From Cyclobacterium jeungdonense (GTDB taxonomy: Bacteria; Bacteroidota; Bacteroidia; Cytophagales; Cyclobacteriaceae), in NCBI RefSeq assembly GCF_010994275.1, contig NZ_WMCD01000003.1:62001-126000 (forward strand): a stretch of DNA of 64,000 bases. Reading direction: 5' to 3'. How positions within the stretch are numbered: the stretch's first letter is position 1; each line of letters opens with the position of its first letter. The translations under genes were made by a program, and so were the position numbers. A model generated the notes under the pieces. It did not search any database and was not told the DNA's origin. It saw only the letters and a list, made by a program, of their open reading frames with translations. Below are positions 8,046 through 15,904 of this stretch, piece by piece.

Positions 8046-8714
8046 CTACAAAATAATAGCCAGAACGAAAAAAAACAGGAGAAAATTAATAAAAAGAAAG
8101 AAGTTAAGTTTGTTTTCTTTATTGAATGGTGATTTTCTGTAAATTAACTGGATTGTAAAGGCTATAAGAAACCAACTAAAATAATTGGACAGAGGAATGG
8201 TTTGCGTGTCCCATTGCCAGAAATTAAGTGCCATGGCCACCGGTTCCAGGTTTACATCCATAACCACCATGAGAGCAGCACCTGCGGCGGCCGCAACAAG
8301 GTTGTTTCGAATCATTCGATAAACCACACCGCCAGTAAGGTAAACCATCAAAAACCAATTGACTCCTATAAGTAAGGGTACGCCCATCAGTTTTGGGCCA
8401 AGGACCGGCCCATAGAAGTAATCCCCAAAAATTAGCCCGGTATTTACGCCGATTATTTCAGTAATCATCCCTATACCAAAGGCACTCAACGCAAAGATGA
8501 AAAACCAACGATTATACCCTTTGTGGAAATACAGAAGGATGGAAGTGACCAGTAGTAAGTGAAAAGGAGTCACCAATTGGAAAATTGGCCGGCTGGTTTC
8601 CCAAAAGAGGCCTGCGATTCCCACCACATGTAATATCAGGACGACAGTTTTAGCTATGGCCAATTTATTCCTTTCTATGAATCCTGAAAGTTCAAGGTGA
8701 TTTTTTCCGTTCAT
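8046..8714 (-). CDS. Carotenoid biosynthesis membrane protein (DUF422, CruF-like 1',2'-hydratase)
   Basis: This 222-residue integral membrane protein has about seven hydrophobic segments and the family signature FGDYFYGPVLGPKLMGVP followed by IGVNWFLMVY, then VMDVNLEPVA and FWQW. These mark the DUF422 group, which contains bacterioruberin hydratase and CruF, the gamma-carotene 1',2'-hydratase of myxol and saproxanthin synthesis in marine Bacteroidota. The alternative assignment, a heterodimeric lycopene cyclase subunit, is less likely because those proteins are about half this length. It is the first gene of the cluster with crtZ and the MerR/B12 regulator. Other carotenoid genes (crtB, crtI) are not in the window. 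Confidence 0.75.
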   Translation of the reverse strand: MNGKNHLELSGFIERNKLAIAKTVVLILHVVGIAGLFWETSRPIFQLVTPFHLLLVTSILLYFHKGYNRWFFIFALSAFGIGMITEIIGVNTGLIFGDYFYGPVLGPKLMGVPLLIGVNWFLMVYLTGGVVYRMIRNNLVAAAAGAALMVVMDVNLEPVAMALNFWQWDTQTIPLSNYFSWFLIAFTIQLIYRKSPFNKENKLNFFLFINFLLFFFVLAIIL

Positions 8715-8767
8715 GGGCTTTTTTTCGGTACAATTTTAGCACTACCCTTAAATAAAGGTTTTTTTTA

Positions 8768-8775
8768 TACTTTTG
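8768..8775 (+). promoter_or_regulatory. Candidate -7 element (TAnnTTTG) for the DUF4286 gene
   Basis: The octamer TACTTTTG matches the Bacteroidota -7 consensus TAnnTTTG and lies 67 bases before the ATG at 8842 in a divergent intergenic region. No clear TTTG box is seen at the expected upstream distance, so the call is tentative. Confidence 0.35.
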
Positions 8776-8841
8776 TTTTACTGATACAGGGAGAAAAAAA
8801 GGAAAATTGTCGGCCAAATTTAATAAAAAACAACTAAACCC

Positions 8842-9147
8842 ATGATACTATATAATATTACCATTAACATTGACAGCGAAAGGGAATTGGAATTTGTTGA
8901 GTGGATGAAGTACGAGTACCTGCCAAGGGTAATGCAGACGGGTCTGTTTACTGAAAAACGTTTTTTCAGGCTTTTGCAAGAGGACAACGGTGACGGAGTG
9001 AATTTTTCGGCACAATTTTTTGCCGAAAGCATGGATGATTTGGAGTTTTATCAGCAAAAGTATGGTCCCGTAATACGGGAAGAACTAAAGGAAAAATTTG
9101 GGAGCCAATTTGTTTCTTTCAGGTCTGTTTTAGAATCCGTAGAATAG
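8842..9147 (+). CDS. DUF4286 family protein
   Basis: A 101-residue soluble protein with no signal or membrane segment. It begins MILYNITINIDSERELEFVEWM and continues with a FTEKRFFRLL strand and YGPVIREELKEKFG near the end, the pattern of the DUF4286 family. The ferredoxin-like alpha/beta layout resembles dimeric alpha-beta barrel proteins (ABM-like), but no catalytic residue can be named and the function is unknown. It is transcribed alone, divergent from the carotenoid genes and convergent with the next gene, 13 bases away. Confidence 0.75.
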   Translation: MILYNITINIDSERELEFVEWMKYEYLPRVMQTGLFTEKRFFRLLQEDNGDGVNFSAQFFAESMDDLEFYQQKYGPVIREELKEKFGSQFVSFRSVLESVE

Positions 9148-9160
9148 TCCTCTTGGGGTG

Positions 9161-9667
9161 TCAGGAGCCGGTTTTCAAAATCAGGTTCCCTTTTCTTTTG
9201 ACGATAGATAACCCAAAATGCTCGTTAATCAGAGATTTACATCTGTTTTCTGCAAAAACTGCCCGGGAAGGTGAATCGTACAAAAGCGTCATTCTGAGCA
9301 TGGTTTTCACATAGGCTTCCTGCTGACCCAACCGTCGAAGCCAGTCTTTCAAACATAATGACCAGTCATCCTGGTATTTTTCGAAATGACTTCTCCCGTC
9401 AAATAACAGTTCCAGTTGATTGGATCCATTCCGAAAGCGATAAATGCCTGCTAGTTGTCTGTATATCACCGTTAGGTGATCAACCGGAAAATCAAGTTGC
9501 TGAAGAATCTGCAGATAGGTATCGTCCTGAAGTTCCAAAGGATTGAAAAGAAGGGTGAAAGAATTTTTGACTTCTGCTACCATCAGTCCCAGCATTTCCT
9601 TTTCTATTCCCAGCTGGGCCTGCTGAAGGATGTAATTCTTATCTAGAGGGAAAAGTTTTTTTGCCAT
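9161..9667 (-). CDS. Hypothetical protein, 168 residues
   Basis: The family was not recognised. The frame extends upstream to a TTG at 9697, but the ATG at 9667 (MAKKLFPLDKNYILQQ) is the better start. The product is soluble, mixed alpha/beta, without signal peptide or cysteine motif. It is rich in leucine and glutamine, with helices such as KDWLRRLGQQEAYVKTMLRM and a basic C-terminal tail (VKRKGNLILKTGS). It stands alone between a convergent DUF4286 gene and the M14 peptidase, 166 bases from the latter. Codon use looks like its neighbours, so it is probably a real gene, perhaps lineage-specific. Confidence 0.6.
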   Translation of the reverse strand: MAKKLFPLDKNYILQQAQLGIEKEMLGLMVAEVKNSFTLLFNPLELQDDTYLQILQQLDFPVDHLTVIYRQLAGIYRFRNGSNQLELLFDGRSHFEKYQDDWSLCLKDWLRRLGQQEAYVKTMLRMTLLYDSPSRAVFAENRCKSLINEHFGLSIVKRKGNLILKTGS

Positions 9668-9790
9668 AGGATGCTTTTCTGTTTGCAATTTAAACAAAAC
9701 TAATGAAAAATATAAATCGCTCTAACAAAATACAACTGAGCCAATGGAAGGTAAAGACCAAAAAAACGAATATTAAACCACAATAAATGA

Positions 9791-9820
9791 AGGGTGAAGC
9801 GTGAAAGAAGCTTCAACCCT
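9791..9820 (-). terminator. Candidate hairpin terminator after the M14 peptidase gene
   Basis: The arms agggtgaagc (9791-9800) and gcttcaaccct (9810-9820) pair over ten bases with one bulged base, 14 bases downstream of the peptidase stop codon. There is no strong T-run on the minus side (tcatttattg), so termination may be weak. Confidence 0.45.
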
Positions 9821-9833
9821 GCTGTGAAACCGA

Positions 9834-12386
9834 TTACCTCGCCGAGGCATTATTGATGGTCTGACCGAAAAATACCGCGTTTAGGAACAATTTATTGGTG
9901 CCAAACCAGAAGGCTCTAAAATTTGGATTGTCTACAAAACCAATGATTCTTCCATCTCCCAAGGCAGAAATCTGTACCACGCCCTTATTTTTTATCAATT
10001 CCAGATTTTCCGGATGCACATAGCCACTTGCCAGTGGACTATCCGTATAAACCAAGGGATTTGCAAAGGGGTTGGAAGAAAGTTCCAGAAATTGATTTCC
10101 TGATTTGAATACATGTAGGTTTTCAGACAAATACCCATACCCAATGGGGTGGGTGATATCCAGTTTGGCTTTAAATATAGCGCCACCAGTTACTCTGGCT
10201 CCTCGCTCGTTTGCAAGATTGGCATAAGGTGTCTGACCAGCTGCGGATGTGTCTTGCGGAGATTGAAATTTAAAAGCGGCCAATTCATTACCGGTCAACC
10301 AATTCATGGCTGCACCTCGTGCGATGAGCGTACCGCCATTTTCTATCCAGGCCTTTAATTTATTGGTCCCATTTTCCCCAACCTGGGAATAATTCCCTGT
10401 CGGCATAATAAGTACTGTGTACCGGCTAAGGTCGGCGGAGGAGAGACGATTTGCCGGCATTAGGGTAAGGGGTATTTCTAATCGCTGGTCAAATAAATGC
10501 CAGATTTCCCCCGCATCCGAGCTCCCCACTCCTTCATCTACCAACAAGGCAATGGTAGGCTTTTCCAAAACATCTATACTGGGCGAACCCAGATTAACGC
10601 CTGAGGTGTAGCCGGTAGATAAGGCATGAATCGTGATACCACTGGACGCAGCAATTTGCTGCATGTCTTCATAAAATGTCTCTTCACTATTATCAGAATT
10701 GCCTCTCTCTACTAAAATAGCACCCCGATTAAAAACTTTGCCCAACTGGTTTTGAAATTTTTCATGGGTAACCCGCACCTGGTATCCTTTTTCCATCAGC
10801 TGGTACAAGGCTTTTGGGGCATAATATTCCTGCCATTCGAATGCGTAGCTATAGGCTCCGGATCCTCCCAATATCTTCCCTTCCCTGAATTCTATGCCGT
10901 CACTTACATCTTCCACTTTTGCCAGATTGAGAATCCTACTACTGAGCGCCATGTAGTTCAAGTTAAATGCCATGGGCATGTTCCAGGTAGAAACGTCATA
11001 AAAAAGACTGTCCTGAAATTCCGTCCGGGTTTCAAACATCGTCTTGATCATTTTATATTGAGGCTGATCCAGCGGTACGATAAAGGAGTTGCCCGAGCTA
11101 AAAGGCACACCGTTCATATTTACATCCTCCTCCAAACTGTACAGGTCGATATCGTGCTGCAGTAAAAGATCCGCCAAATGATAAGCTCTACCGTAATCTT
11201 CATCCGATCCAAATATATACGCCTTATCATCATCCTCGGTGTATTCGGTTTTGGAGTCCTCGTAGAAGTCCAACATGTATTGGTTGAGTTCTACCCGCAT
11301 GTCACGAGCAGCTTCGAAGGATGACAGTGCGGTGGTAAATTGATTTCGGATGGTAAACGGAAAAGAGATTTCCCCGAATACATTTTCCTGAAGATGTCCT
11401 CTTGAAGAGGCTTGTTCAAACAATATTCCAATGGCTCCCTGAATATCCGGATAGGTCGAGCCTTTTCCGTAATAATAGTCGTCAAAACTCTCCCTGGTAT
11501 AATAGAGAGAGCCGATTTCGTCCAAATAGCGGGCATGGTACTGAGCTATTTTCTCTGTTAATTCCATGTTTTTTTCCGGGGTTAGCGGATTGTTTCTGCT
11601 GGGAATTCCAGGCTGAAAGAAAAAAGTGCTATTGGTTCCCATCTCGTGGAAATCCAATACAATATTCGGCAGCCATTTTTGAAGCTGGCTGATTCTCCCT
11701 CTGGATTCGGGATGCTGTACCGGAAGCCAATCCCGATTAAGATCAAACCAGTAATGGTTAGTCCGACCCCTAGGCCAGGTTTCGTTCAGTTCGCGATTAT
11801 TAGGGTCGCCGTTGGGATGATAGCTCCTATGGCTATTTACCCAGGAGGCAAAGCGATTTATGCCGTCTGGATTGATGGCAGGATCTATCAACAGAATCAT
11901 ATTTTCCAGGTCCTCAGTGATCTCAGTGGCAGCGGTGAAGTGATAGGCAGACAAAAGGGAGGCATTTACTCCGGATGCCTCATTCCCATGAACCGAATGA
12001 CCCATGTACATGACCACCGGTAAATCCTCCGGATTGGCCGTGCCTCGTCTTAATCCAGCTCTTTCTGCCTTTATCTCCTCCAAATTACGAATGTTTTCAG
12101 GGGAGGATACTGCTAGCATTAGCAGCGGACGCTTTTCGTAGCTTTGGCCATATTCAATCAATAATGCACGCGGTGAATTCTCCGCGATGGTCCTAAAATA
12201 ATGAACCACTTGGGAATGATTTGCATGCCAGGCTCCAACTTCGAAACCGAGAACAGCTGAAGGTTTGGGTATGCTGTTATCGTAGGTAGAAGTTTCCGGA
12301 AGGTAGTAATCCAGGCCTACTTCTTCCTGAGCTCTAGCGTGAAAAAAAAGGAGTATAAGCAGTATGCTTGACAGGGTAAATTTCAT
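9834..12386 (-). CDS. Exported M14-family zinc carboxypeptidase
   Basis: From the ATG at 12386 the protein has 850 residues; the reading frame extends upstream to 12479 only by running through a dispersed repeat. It has a clear signal peptide (FTLSSILLILLFFHARAQ). The M14 zinc motif is HGNEASG (H-x-x-E) in MGHSVHGNEASG, the distal zinc histidine is probably in VLDFHEMGTN, and DPAINPDGINRF and WFDLNRDWL are typical of the Bacteroidota M14 group. Residues beyond about 400 form a long C-terminal region with a glutamine-amidotransferase-like or DJ-1-like segment (YTVLIMPTGNYS) seen in other members. It probably trims peptides in the periplasm. It appears monocistronic. Confidence 0.85.
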   Translation of the reverse strand: MKFTLSSILLILLFFHARAQEEVGLDYYLPETSTYDNSIPKPSAVLGFEVGAWHANHSQVVHYFRTIAENSPRALLIEYGQSYEKRPLLMLAVSSPENIRNLEEIKAERAGLRRGTANPEDLPVVMYMGHSVHGNEASGVNASLLSAYHFTAATEITEDLENMILLIDPAINPDGINRFASWVNSHRSYHPNGDPNNRELNETWPRGRTNHYWFDLNRDWLPVQHPESRGRISQLQKWLPNIVLDFHEMGTNSTFFFQPGIPSRNNPLTPEKNMELTEKIAQYHARYLDEIGSLYYTRESFDDYYYGKGSTYPDIQGAIGILFEQASSRGHLQENVFGEISFPFTIRNQFTTALSSFEAARDMRVELNQYMLDFYEDSKTEYTEDDDKAYIFGSDEDYGRAYHLADLLLQHDIDLYSLEEDVNMNGVPFSSGNSFIVPLDQPQYKMIKTMFETRTEFQDSLFYDVSTWNMPMAFNLNYMALSSRILNLAKVEDVSDGIEFREGKILGGSGAYSYAFEWQEYYAPKALYQLMEKGYQVRVTHEKFQNQLGKVFNRGAILVERGNSDNSEETFYEDMQQIAASSGITIHALSTGYTSGVNLGSPSIDVLEKPTIALLVDEGVGSSDAGEIWHLFDQRLEIPLTLMPANRLSSADLSRYTVLIMPTGNYSQVGENGTNKLKAWIENGGTLIARGAAMNWLTGNELAAFKFQSPQDTSAAGQTPYANLANERGARVTGGAIFKAKLDITHPIGYGYLSENLHVFKSGNQFLELSSNPFANPLVYTDSPLASGYVHPENLELIKNKGVVQISALGDGRIIGFVDNPNFRAFWFGTNKLFLNAVFFGQTINNASAR

Positions 12387-12434
12387 GTTTTTTGATTTTG
12401 TCGGAGAAATGGTTAGGATTCGGAAAATGAATTT

Positions 12435-12562
12435 GAAATCGAGCCTGTCTGAGGCAGACAGGCATGACGCAAGCGACACCCATAGGAATAATAATAAAGC
12501 ATGCGAGATTCTCCCGATTTAATATCGGGACAGGCTATGTGACCATTAAGAAACAATTATAA
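12435..12562 (+). repeat. Dispersed intergenic repeat, copy A, with two palindromic inserts
   Basis: This copy shares an ordered set of blocks with 35263-35347: gaaatcgag, catgacgcaagcgaca, ataaagcatg(c/t)gagattc and aacaattataa. Compared with that copy it has two extra inverted repeats. One is gcctgtctg/cagacaggc (12443-12451 and 12455-12463, perfect 9-base arms, 3-base loop). The other is tcccgat/atcggga (12512-12518 and 12524-12530). It lies upstream of the M14 peptidase gene. No coding capacity is apparent. Confidence 0.7.
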
Positions 12563-12612
12563 ATATATGAAAATACTAATTTTATTTAAGTAAGCTGGAC
12601 CACTTATCAAAT

Positions 12613-13506
12613 CTATTTGAATATTTGCTTTAGCGCCTGGTTCAGGTCGCTGTAGAGGTACCGAAACCCGGTGCCTTCCATTTTTTCAGAACTTACACGG
12701 TTGCCACCGATTACCATTTCCGCCATTTCTCCCAAGATGATTTTTAAAGCAAACCCTGGTACCCCTACGCCAATGAATGGTTTCCCTTTGAAGTGTGCCG
12801 CTTTCTTCGTCAAACCGCGATTGGTTACCGGTACCGGTCCGACGGCATTGTAAATACCTGATAAGCCCGGATTTTCTAAGGCATGCACAAACATTCTTGA
12901 AAGGTCTTCTATATGAATCCAGCTCATGTATTGTTTTCCATCACCCAAAGGAGCTGCTACCGGCGGTTTGAGGATTTCAGGTAAGGCTCCGCCGTCTTTT
13001 GACAGCACGATTCCTATACGCAAGAGTACGGTGCGGATTTTCAGGTCTTGGATTTTTTCGGTTGCGGTCTCCCATTCCTTCACTACGCTGGCAAGGAAGT
13101 CCTTACCAGGAGGATCTCCCTCGAAAACCAACTTCTCACCGGTGTCAATACCATAGTATCCCACGGCACTGGAACTGATAAATGCCTTGGGCTTGTCCTT
13201 TATTTTTTGGAGTTCCTGAAAAAGCAATAGGCTGCTTTTAACGCGACTATCTAGAATTTCCTTTTTCCGGCTATCTGTCCATCGCTTATCGGCCACCCCG
13301 GCACCAGCAAGGTGAATGATGCCATCTGCCCAATAAAGCGACTCCTGATCCAGAATGTCCTTTTCTGGATCCCAGTAAAAGGACTTTTGCTCCTGTTTGT
13401 CCGGGTTTCTACTGAGCCAGGCTACTTCTTTGCCCTTATGTACTAGTAATTTTGTGATTGAATTGCCAATCAATCCGGAACCTCCGGTAATTAATATATT
13501 TTGCAT
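12613..13506 (-). CDS. TIGR01777 family NAD(P)-binding epimerase-like protein
   Basis: The 297-residue protein starts with the Rossmann dinucleotide motif ITGGSGLIGNSI and continues with the features of the TIGR01777 (YfcH/SulA-like) short-chain dehydrogenase group: IIHLAGAGVADKRWTDSRKKEI, SSSAVGYYG with the catalytic-type tyrosine, MSWIHIEDL, and a C-terminal VGVPGFALKIILGEMAEMV. Members are about 300 residues, so it is full length. The family has been tied to cell division in cyanobacteria, but its substrate is unknown. It is transcribed alone on the minus strand, divergent from the fluoride-transporter unit. Confidence 0.85.
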   Translation of the reverse strand: MQNILITGGSGLIGNSITKLLVHKGKEVAWLSRNPDKQEQKSFYWDPEKDILDQESLYWADGIIHLAGAGVADKRWTDSRKKEILDSRVKSSLLLFQELQKIKDKPKAFISSSAVGYYGIDTGEKLVFEGDPPGKDFLASVVKEWETATEKIQDLKIRTVLLRIGIVLSKDGGALPEILKPPVAAPLGDGKQYMSWIHIEDLSRMFVHALENPGLSGIYNAVGPVPVTNRGLTKKAAHFKGKPFIGVGVPGFALKIILGEMAEMVIGGNRVSSEKMEGTGFRYLYSDLNQALKQIFK

Positions 13507-13638
13507 CCTTATTTTTTATTCCGTGTTTCATTTTAACTGACTGTTCACGTATCAAAAATTATTCCATCTAACCTGCGCTGTTTTGGATTTCTCCTGGATG
13601 GACGCTTGCAGCTAGTTTTGTGTTTTCGCAAATGCGCC

Positions 13639-13797
13639 TTACCAGGAAGTAAGACGGTATCCTAACCCTATTCCGACGCCATCTCCCTGATGAGTTTTAA
13701 ATTCTTTCCTTATATTTGCAGCCTTTGGTGATGGGGTTCCACCAGAATTGGTAATGGTTGATTTAATTTTCGAACCATTCCTTACAAACCGTTGCTA
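13639..13797 (-). other. Coding-like remnant resembling a beta-barrel C-terminus
   Basis: On the minus strand a frame of about 50 codons ends in GDGVGIGLGYRLTSW and a stop. Alternating glycine/hydrophobic residues and a terminal aromatic residue are typical of the last strand of an outer-membrane beta-barrel. There is no start codon context and the upstream half overlaps the fluoride riboswitch. It may be the tail of a lost gene or a chance match. Confidence 0.3.
13711..13718 (+). promoter_or_regulatory. -7 promoter element for the fluoride riboswitch transcript
   Basis: TATATTTG fits the Bacteroidota -7 consensus TAnnTTTG. Transcription would start about five bases downstream, right at the beginning of the riboswitch aptamer at 13722. 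The -33 box is not clear. Confidence 0.6.
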
Positions 13798-13823
13798 TTT
13801 TTATGCAGCTGATGACTCCTGCT
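13722..13823 (+). ncRNA. Fluoride riboswitch (crcB motif)
   Basis: The segment contains the conserved blocks of the fluoride riboswitch in order. First is ggtgatggggttccacc (13727-13743), matching GGngAUGGnGUUCnCC. Then comes an optional stem, aatggtt (13753-13759) with aaccatt (13773-13779), followed by aaaccgttgc (13786-13795). Last is gcagctgatgactcctgc (13805-13822), matching the conserved GAUGACUCCU strand. It sits between a TAnnTTTG promoter and the ATG of a CLC-F-type transporter, the most common arrangement for this RNA. Fluoride binding is known to raise expression of export genes. The expression platform is not obvious: about 60 bases separate aptamer and start codon and no strong terminator is seen, so control may be at translation. 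Confidence 0.9.
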
Positions 13824-13884
13824 TCAACTGATATTGTCTGTTTTTCACAGGCATTATTTTGTATACATCGTTGTCCATTTGTTT

Positions 13885-15177
13885 ATGTTGAAGAGGAGCA
13901 AGAAATTCTTACCGATAATCCAGTTTTTTTATCAAGAACTGGTTCCTAGTCTCAAATTCACCTTTCGCTGGTTGCTTTTGTCAACAGTGATCGGCATTGC
14001 GGTGGGATCCGCTTCTGCCCTGTTTTTAATAGCGTTGGACTGGGCGACGCGTTTCAGAGAGGGTCATCTTTGGCTAATAGGATTCCTTCCCCTCGGAGGG
14101 TTTTTTATCGGGTGGATGTATCACCAGTTTGGTAGTTCTGTGGTGAAAGGGAATAACCAACTACTGGAGGAGTTTTACAATCCTTTGCAAGTGATTCCAT
14201 TAAGAATGGCGCCCCTGGTACTTGGAGGAACGGTCTTGACACATTTTTTTGGAGGATCGGCAGGAAGAGAGGGCACTGCTGTACAAATGGGAGGAGCCCT
14301 TGCTGATCAATTTACCAAATGGTTTAAACTACCCGTTCAGGATAGGAAAATAATCCTTACCATTGGGGTAGCTGCAGGATTTTCTTCTGTTTTCGGCACT
14401 CCGTTGGCAGGGGCCGTTTTTGCTTTGGAATGGCTTATCATTGGCAGACTACGGTACGAATCCATTTTGCCGGCATTCTTCGCTGCCTACCTGGCAGATT
14501 ATGCCTGTACCGGTTTGTGGAAGGTCCCTCATACGCATTACTCCATTCCCTATGTCCCTGATGCGGATATAATTACCTTTCTTTGGATCATTCCGGCAGG
14601 TATATGCTTTGGTCTGACAGGTAGGCTTTTTGCGAGAACTACCCATTTTTGGGCAGCTCTATTCACAAAAATAATAAAATACCCTCCCTTGCGTCCTGTG
14701 GCTGGTGGGCTGATCATTGCGGCCTCTGTTTATTTCATGGGAACTACAAAGTACATAGGACTTGGTATTCCTACCATTGTGGATGCGTTTTCCGAAAACC
14801 TGCCCTGGTATGACTTTTTAGTGAAGCTGCTGAAAACTTCTATCACTTTGGGAGCAGGTTTTAAGGGGGGAGAAGTCACGCCATTGTTTTATATTGGTTC
14901 TACGCTGGGGAATGCATTATCAATATTTATACCCTTGCCATTAGCATTGTTGGCGGGGATGGGTTTTGTCGGCGTCTTTTCCGGGGCCACTAACACGCCG
15001 CTCGCCTGTACCCTTATGGGAATTGAACTTTTTGGTGCCGAATCCGGCGTGTTTATCGGTTTGGCCTGTGTAATTGCTTATTTGTTTAGTGGTCATTCTG
15101 GAATTTACAGCTCACAGGTTATTGGTTCTCCGAAATATGGGCAACAACGGAAGAATAAAGGAAAGAAAATAGGCTAA
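13885..15177 (+). CDS. CLC-F-type fluoride/proton antiporter
   Basis: The 430-residue protein is a CLC-family membrane protein with ten or more hydrophobic segments. It has the gating-glutamate motif as GREGT (residues 127-131, E129) within GGSAGREGTAVQMGG, and GFKGGEVTPLFYIGSTLG later. The usual chloride-selectivity loop GSGIP is replaced by a KGNNQLL stretch (GNN at 89-91). GREGT together with a changed selectivity loop marks the fluoride-specific CLC-F clade, and the fluoride riboswitch upstream supports export of F- in exchange for H+. The start used is the ATG at 13885; an upstream TTG at 13834 would begin just after the aptamer and is unlikely. It protects enzymes such as enolase and pyrophosphatase from fluoride. 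Confidence 0.9.
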   Translation: MLKRSKKFLPIIQFFYQELVPSLKFTFRWLLLSTVIGIAVGSASALFLIALDWATRFREGHLWLIGFLPLGGFFIGWMYHQFGSSVVKGNNQLLEEFYNPLQVIPLRMAPLVLGGTVLTHFFGGSAGREGTAVQMGGALADQFTKWFKLPVQDRKIILTIGVAAGFSSVFGTPLAGAVFALEWLIIGRLRYESILPAFFAAYLADYACTGLWKVPHTHYSIPYVPDADIITFLWIIPAGICFGLTGRLFARTTHFWAALFTKIIKYPPLRPVAGGLIIAASVYFMGTTKYIGLGIPTIVDAFSENLPWYDFLVKLLKTSITLGAGFKGGEVTPLFYIGSTLGNALSIFIPLPLALLAGMGFVGVFSGATNTPLACTLMGIELFGAESGVFIGLACVIAYLFSGHSGIYSSQVIGSPKYGQQRKNKGKKIG

Positions 15178-15313
15178 TCCATTTTCAGACTAAAATTAGG
15201 TTTTGCTGTGGTTTAAACCTCTGGTATAAAACTTTAATGAAAAAACTTACGTGTTGGCACAACAAAATCACAGGATAATTCGTCTTCATTTTAAATTAAT
15301 TCTTAGTGAAATT

Positions 15314-15550
15314 ATGAAAAATATCACAGCCATGCGTAAAGCAATTGGGGTGTTTCAATCTTATGGCATTCCACTTACAGGGAAAAAGAAAGCAGCCAAT
15401 TTTTATTATGATTTAAGGATGGACAAGATTTTTGTTTCAGGCTTGATTTTCGAACTAGAATACGAATTGAAAAAAGAATTGGAGGATGACAAAATAGCCC
15501 GTATTCAAACCCCATCAGAATTAATTGATTCGTTGTTGCAGGCATCCTAG
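15314..15550 (+). CDS. Small carrier-protein-like protein without the phosphopantetheine serine
   Basis: From the ATG at 15314 it encodes 78 residues (a GTG at 15251 would add 21). The second half reads MDKIFVSGLIFELEYELKKEL, then IQTPSELIDSLL. This resembles helices II to IV of acyl carrier proteins, where a D-S-L motif precedes the (V/L)E-helix and a T-x-x-(D/E)L helix closes the domain. Here the serine that would carry phosphopantetheine appears to be lysine (MDKIF). If the resemblance is real, it is a non-functional or repurposed carrier fold. It follows the CLC-F gene by 136 bases on the same strand and may share its transcript. Function unknown. Confidence 0.55.
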   Translation: MKNITAMRKAIGVFQSYGIPLTGKKKAANFYYDLRMDKIFVSGLIFELEYELKKELEDDKIARIQTPSELIDSLLQAS

Positions 15551-15904
15551 GTTAGCGACCCCTTTTCACTTTTCCATTCAAAATTGAAATTTTTTTTTGG
15601 TTCACTTTTATTGAGTCAACCAGGAAGTAAGCGTTTATGATTTTTTCTTAAATCCCGTCCTGGCAAGCAATGGCCGTTAGGGTTATTTGGCTGCCATTTG
15701 TAATATCAAACATTTTCTTAAACACGTCCCCGATTTTTTTTAATGGCCCGTATGGTCGTTTTAAAGCAACTCTGCTTGGTGCAAATAAATGATTTAAACG
15801 AGAGTGAGATTTTATAAACAGCACCTTACTGTTTGATTCCAGTAAGAATTTTCTTTTATTTATAAACAAACTTGTATGAATTAGATATTAACTAAACCCA
15901 AATA
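15551..15904. other. Intergenic region before the first Gfo/Idh gene
   Basis: About 350 bases with no supported gene. A 73-codon minus-strand frame at 15648-15869 looks random. The sequence accaggaagtaag at 15619-15631 is an exact copy of 13641-13653, so this 13-base word flanks the fluoride unit. A hairpin lies at 15825-15846. The promoter of the downstream gene was not located. Confidence 0.4.
15825..15857 (+). terminator. Candidate hairpin terminator
   Basis: Perfect seven-base arms cttactg (15825-15831) and cagtaag (15840-15846) enclose an eight-base loop and are followed by aattttctttt on the plus strand. It could end transcripts from the fluoride unit before the oxidoreductase gene. 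Confidence 0.4.

Noticed and set aside
12387..12479. N-terminal extension of the M14 peptidase
   Set aside because: The extra 31 codons run into the dispersed repeat, and the signal peptide begins at the internal ATG at 12386.
15648..15869. A 73-codon minus-strand open frame in the gap before the first Gfo/Idh gene
   Set aside because: No start context, no promoter or terminator, and no recognisable features; kept as intergenic.
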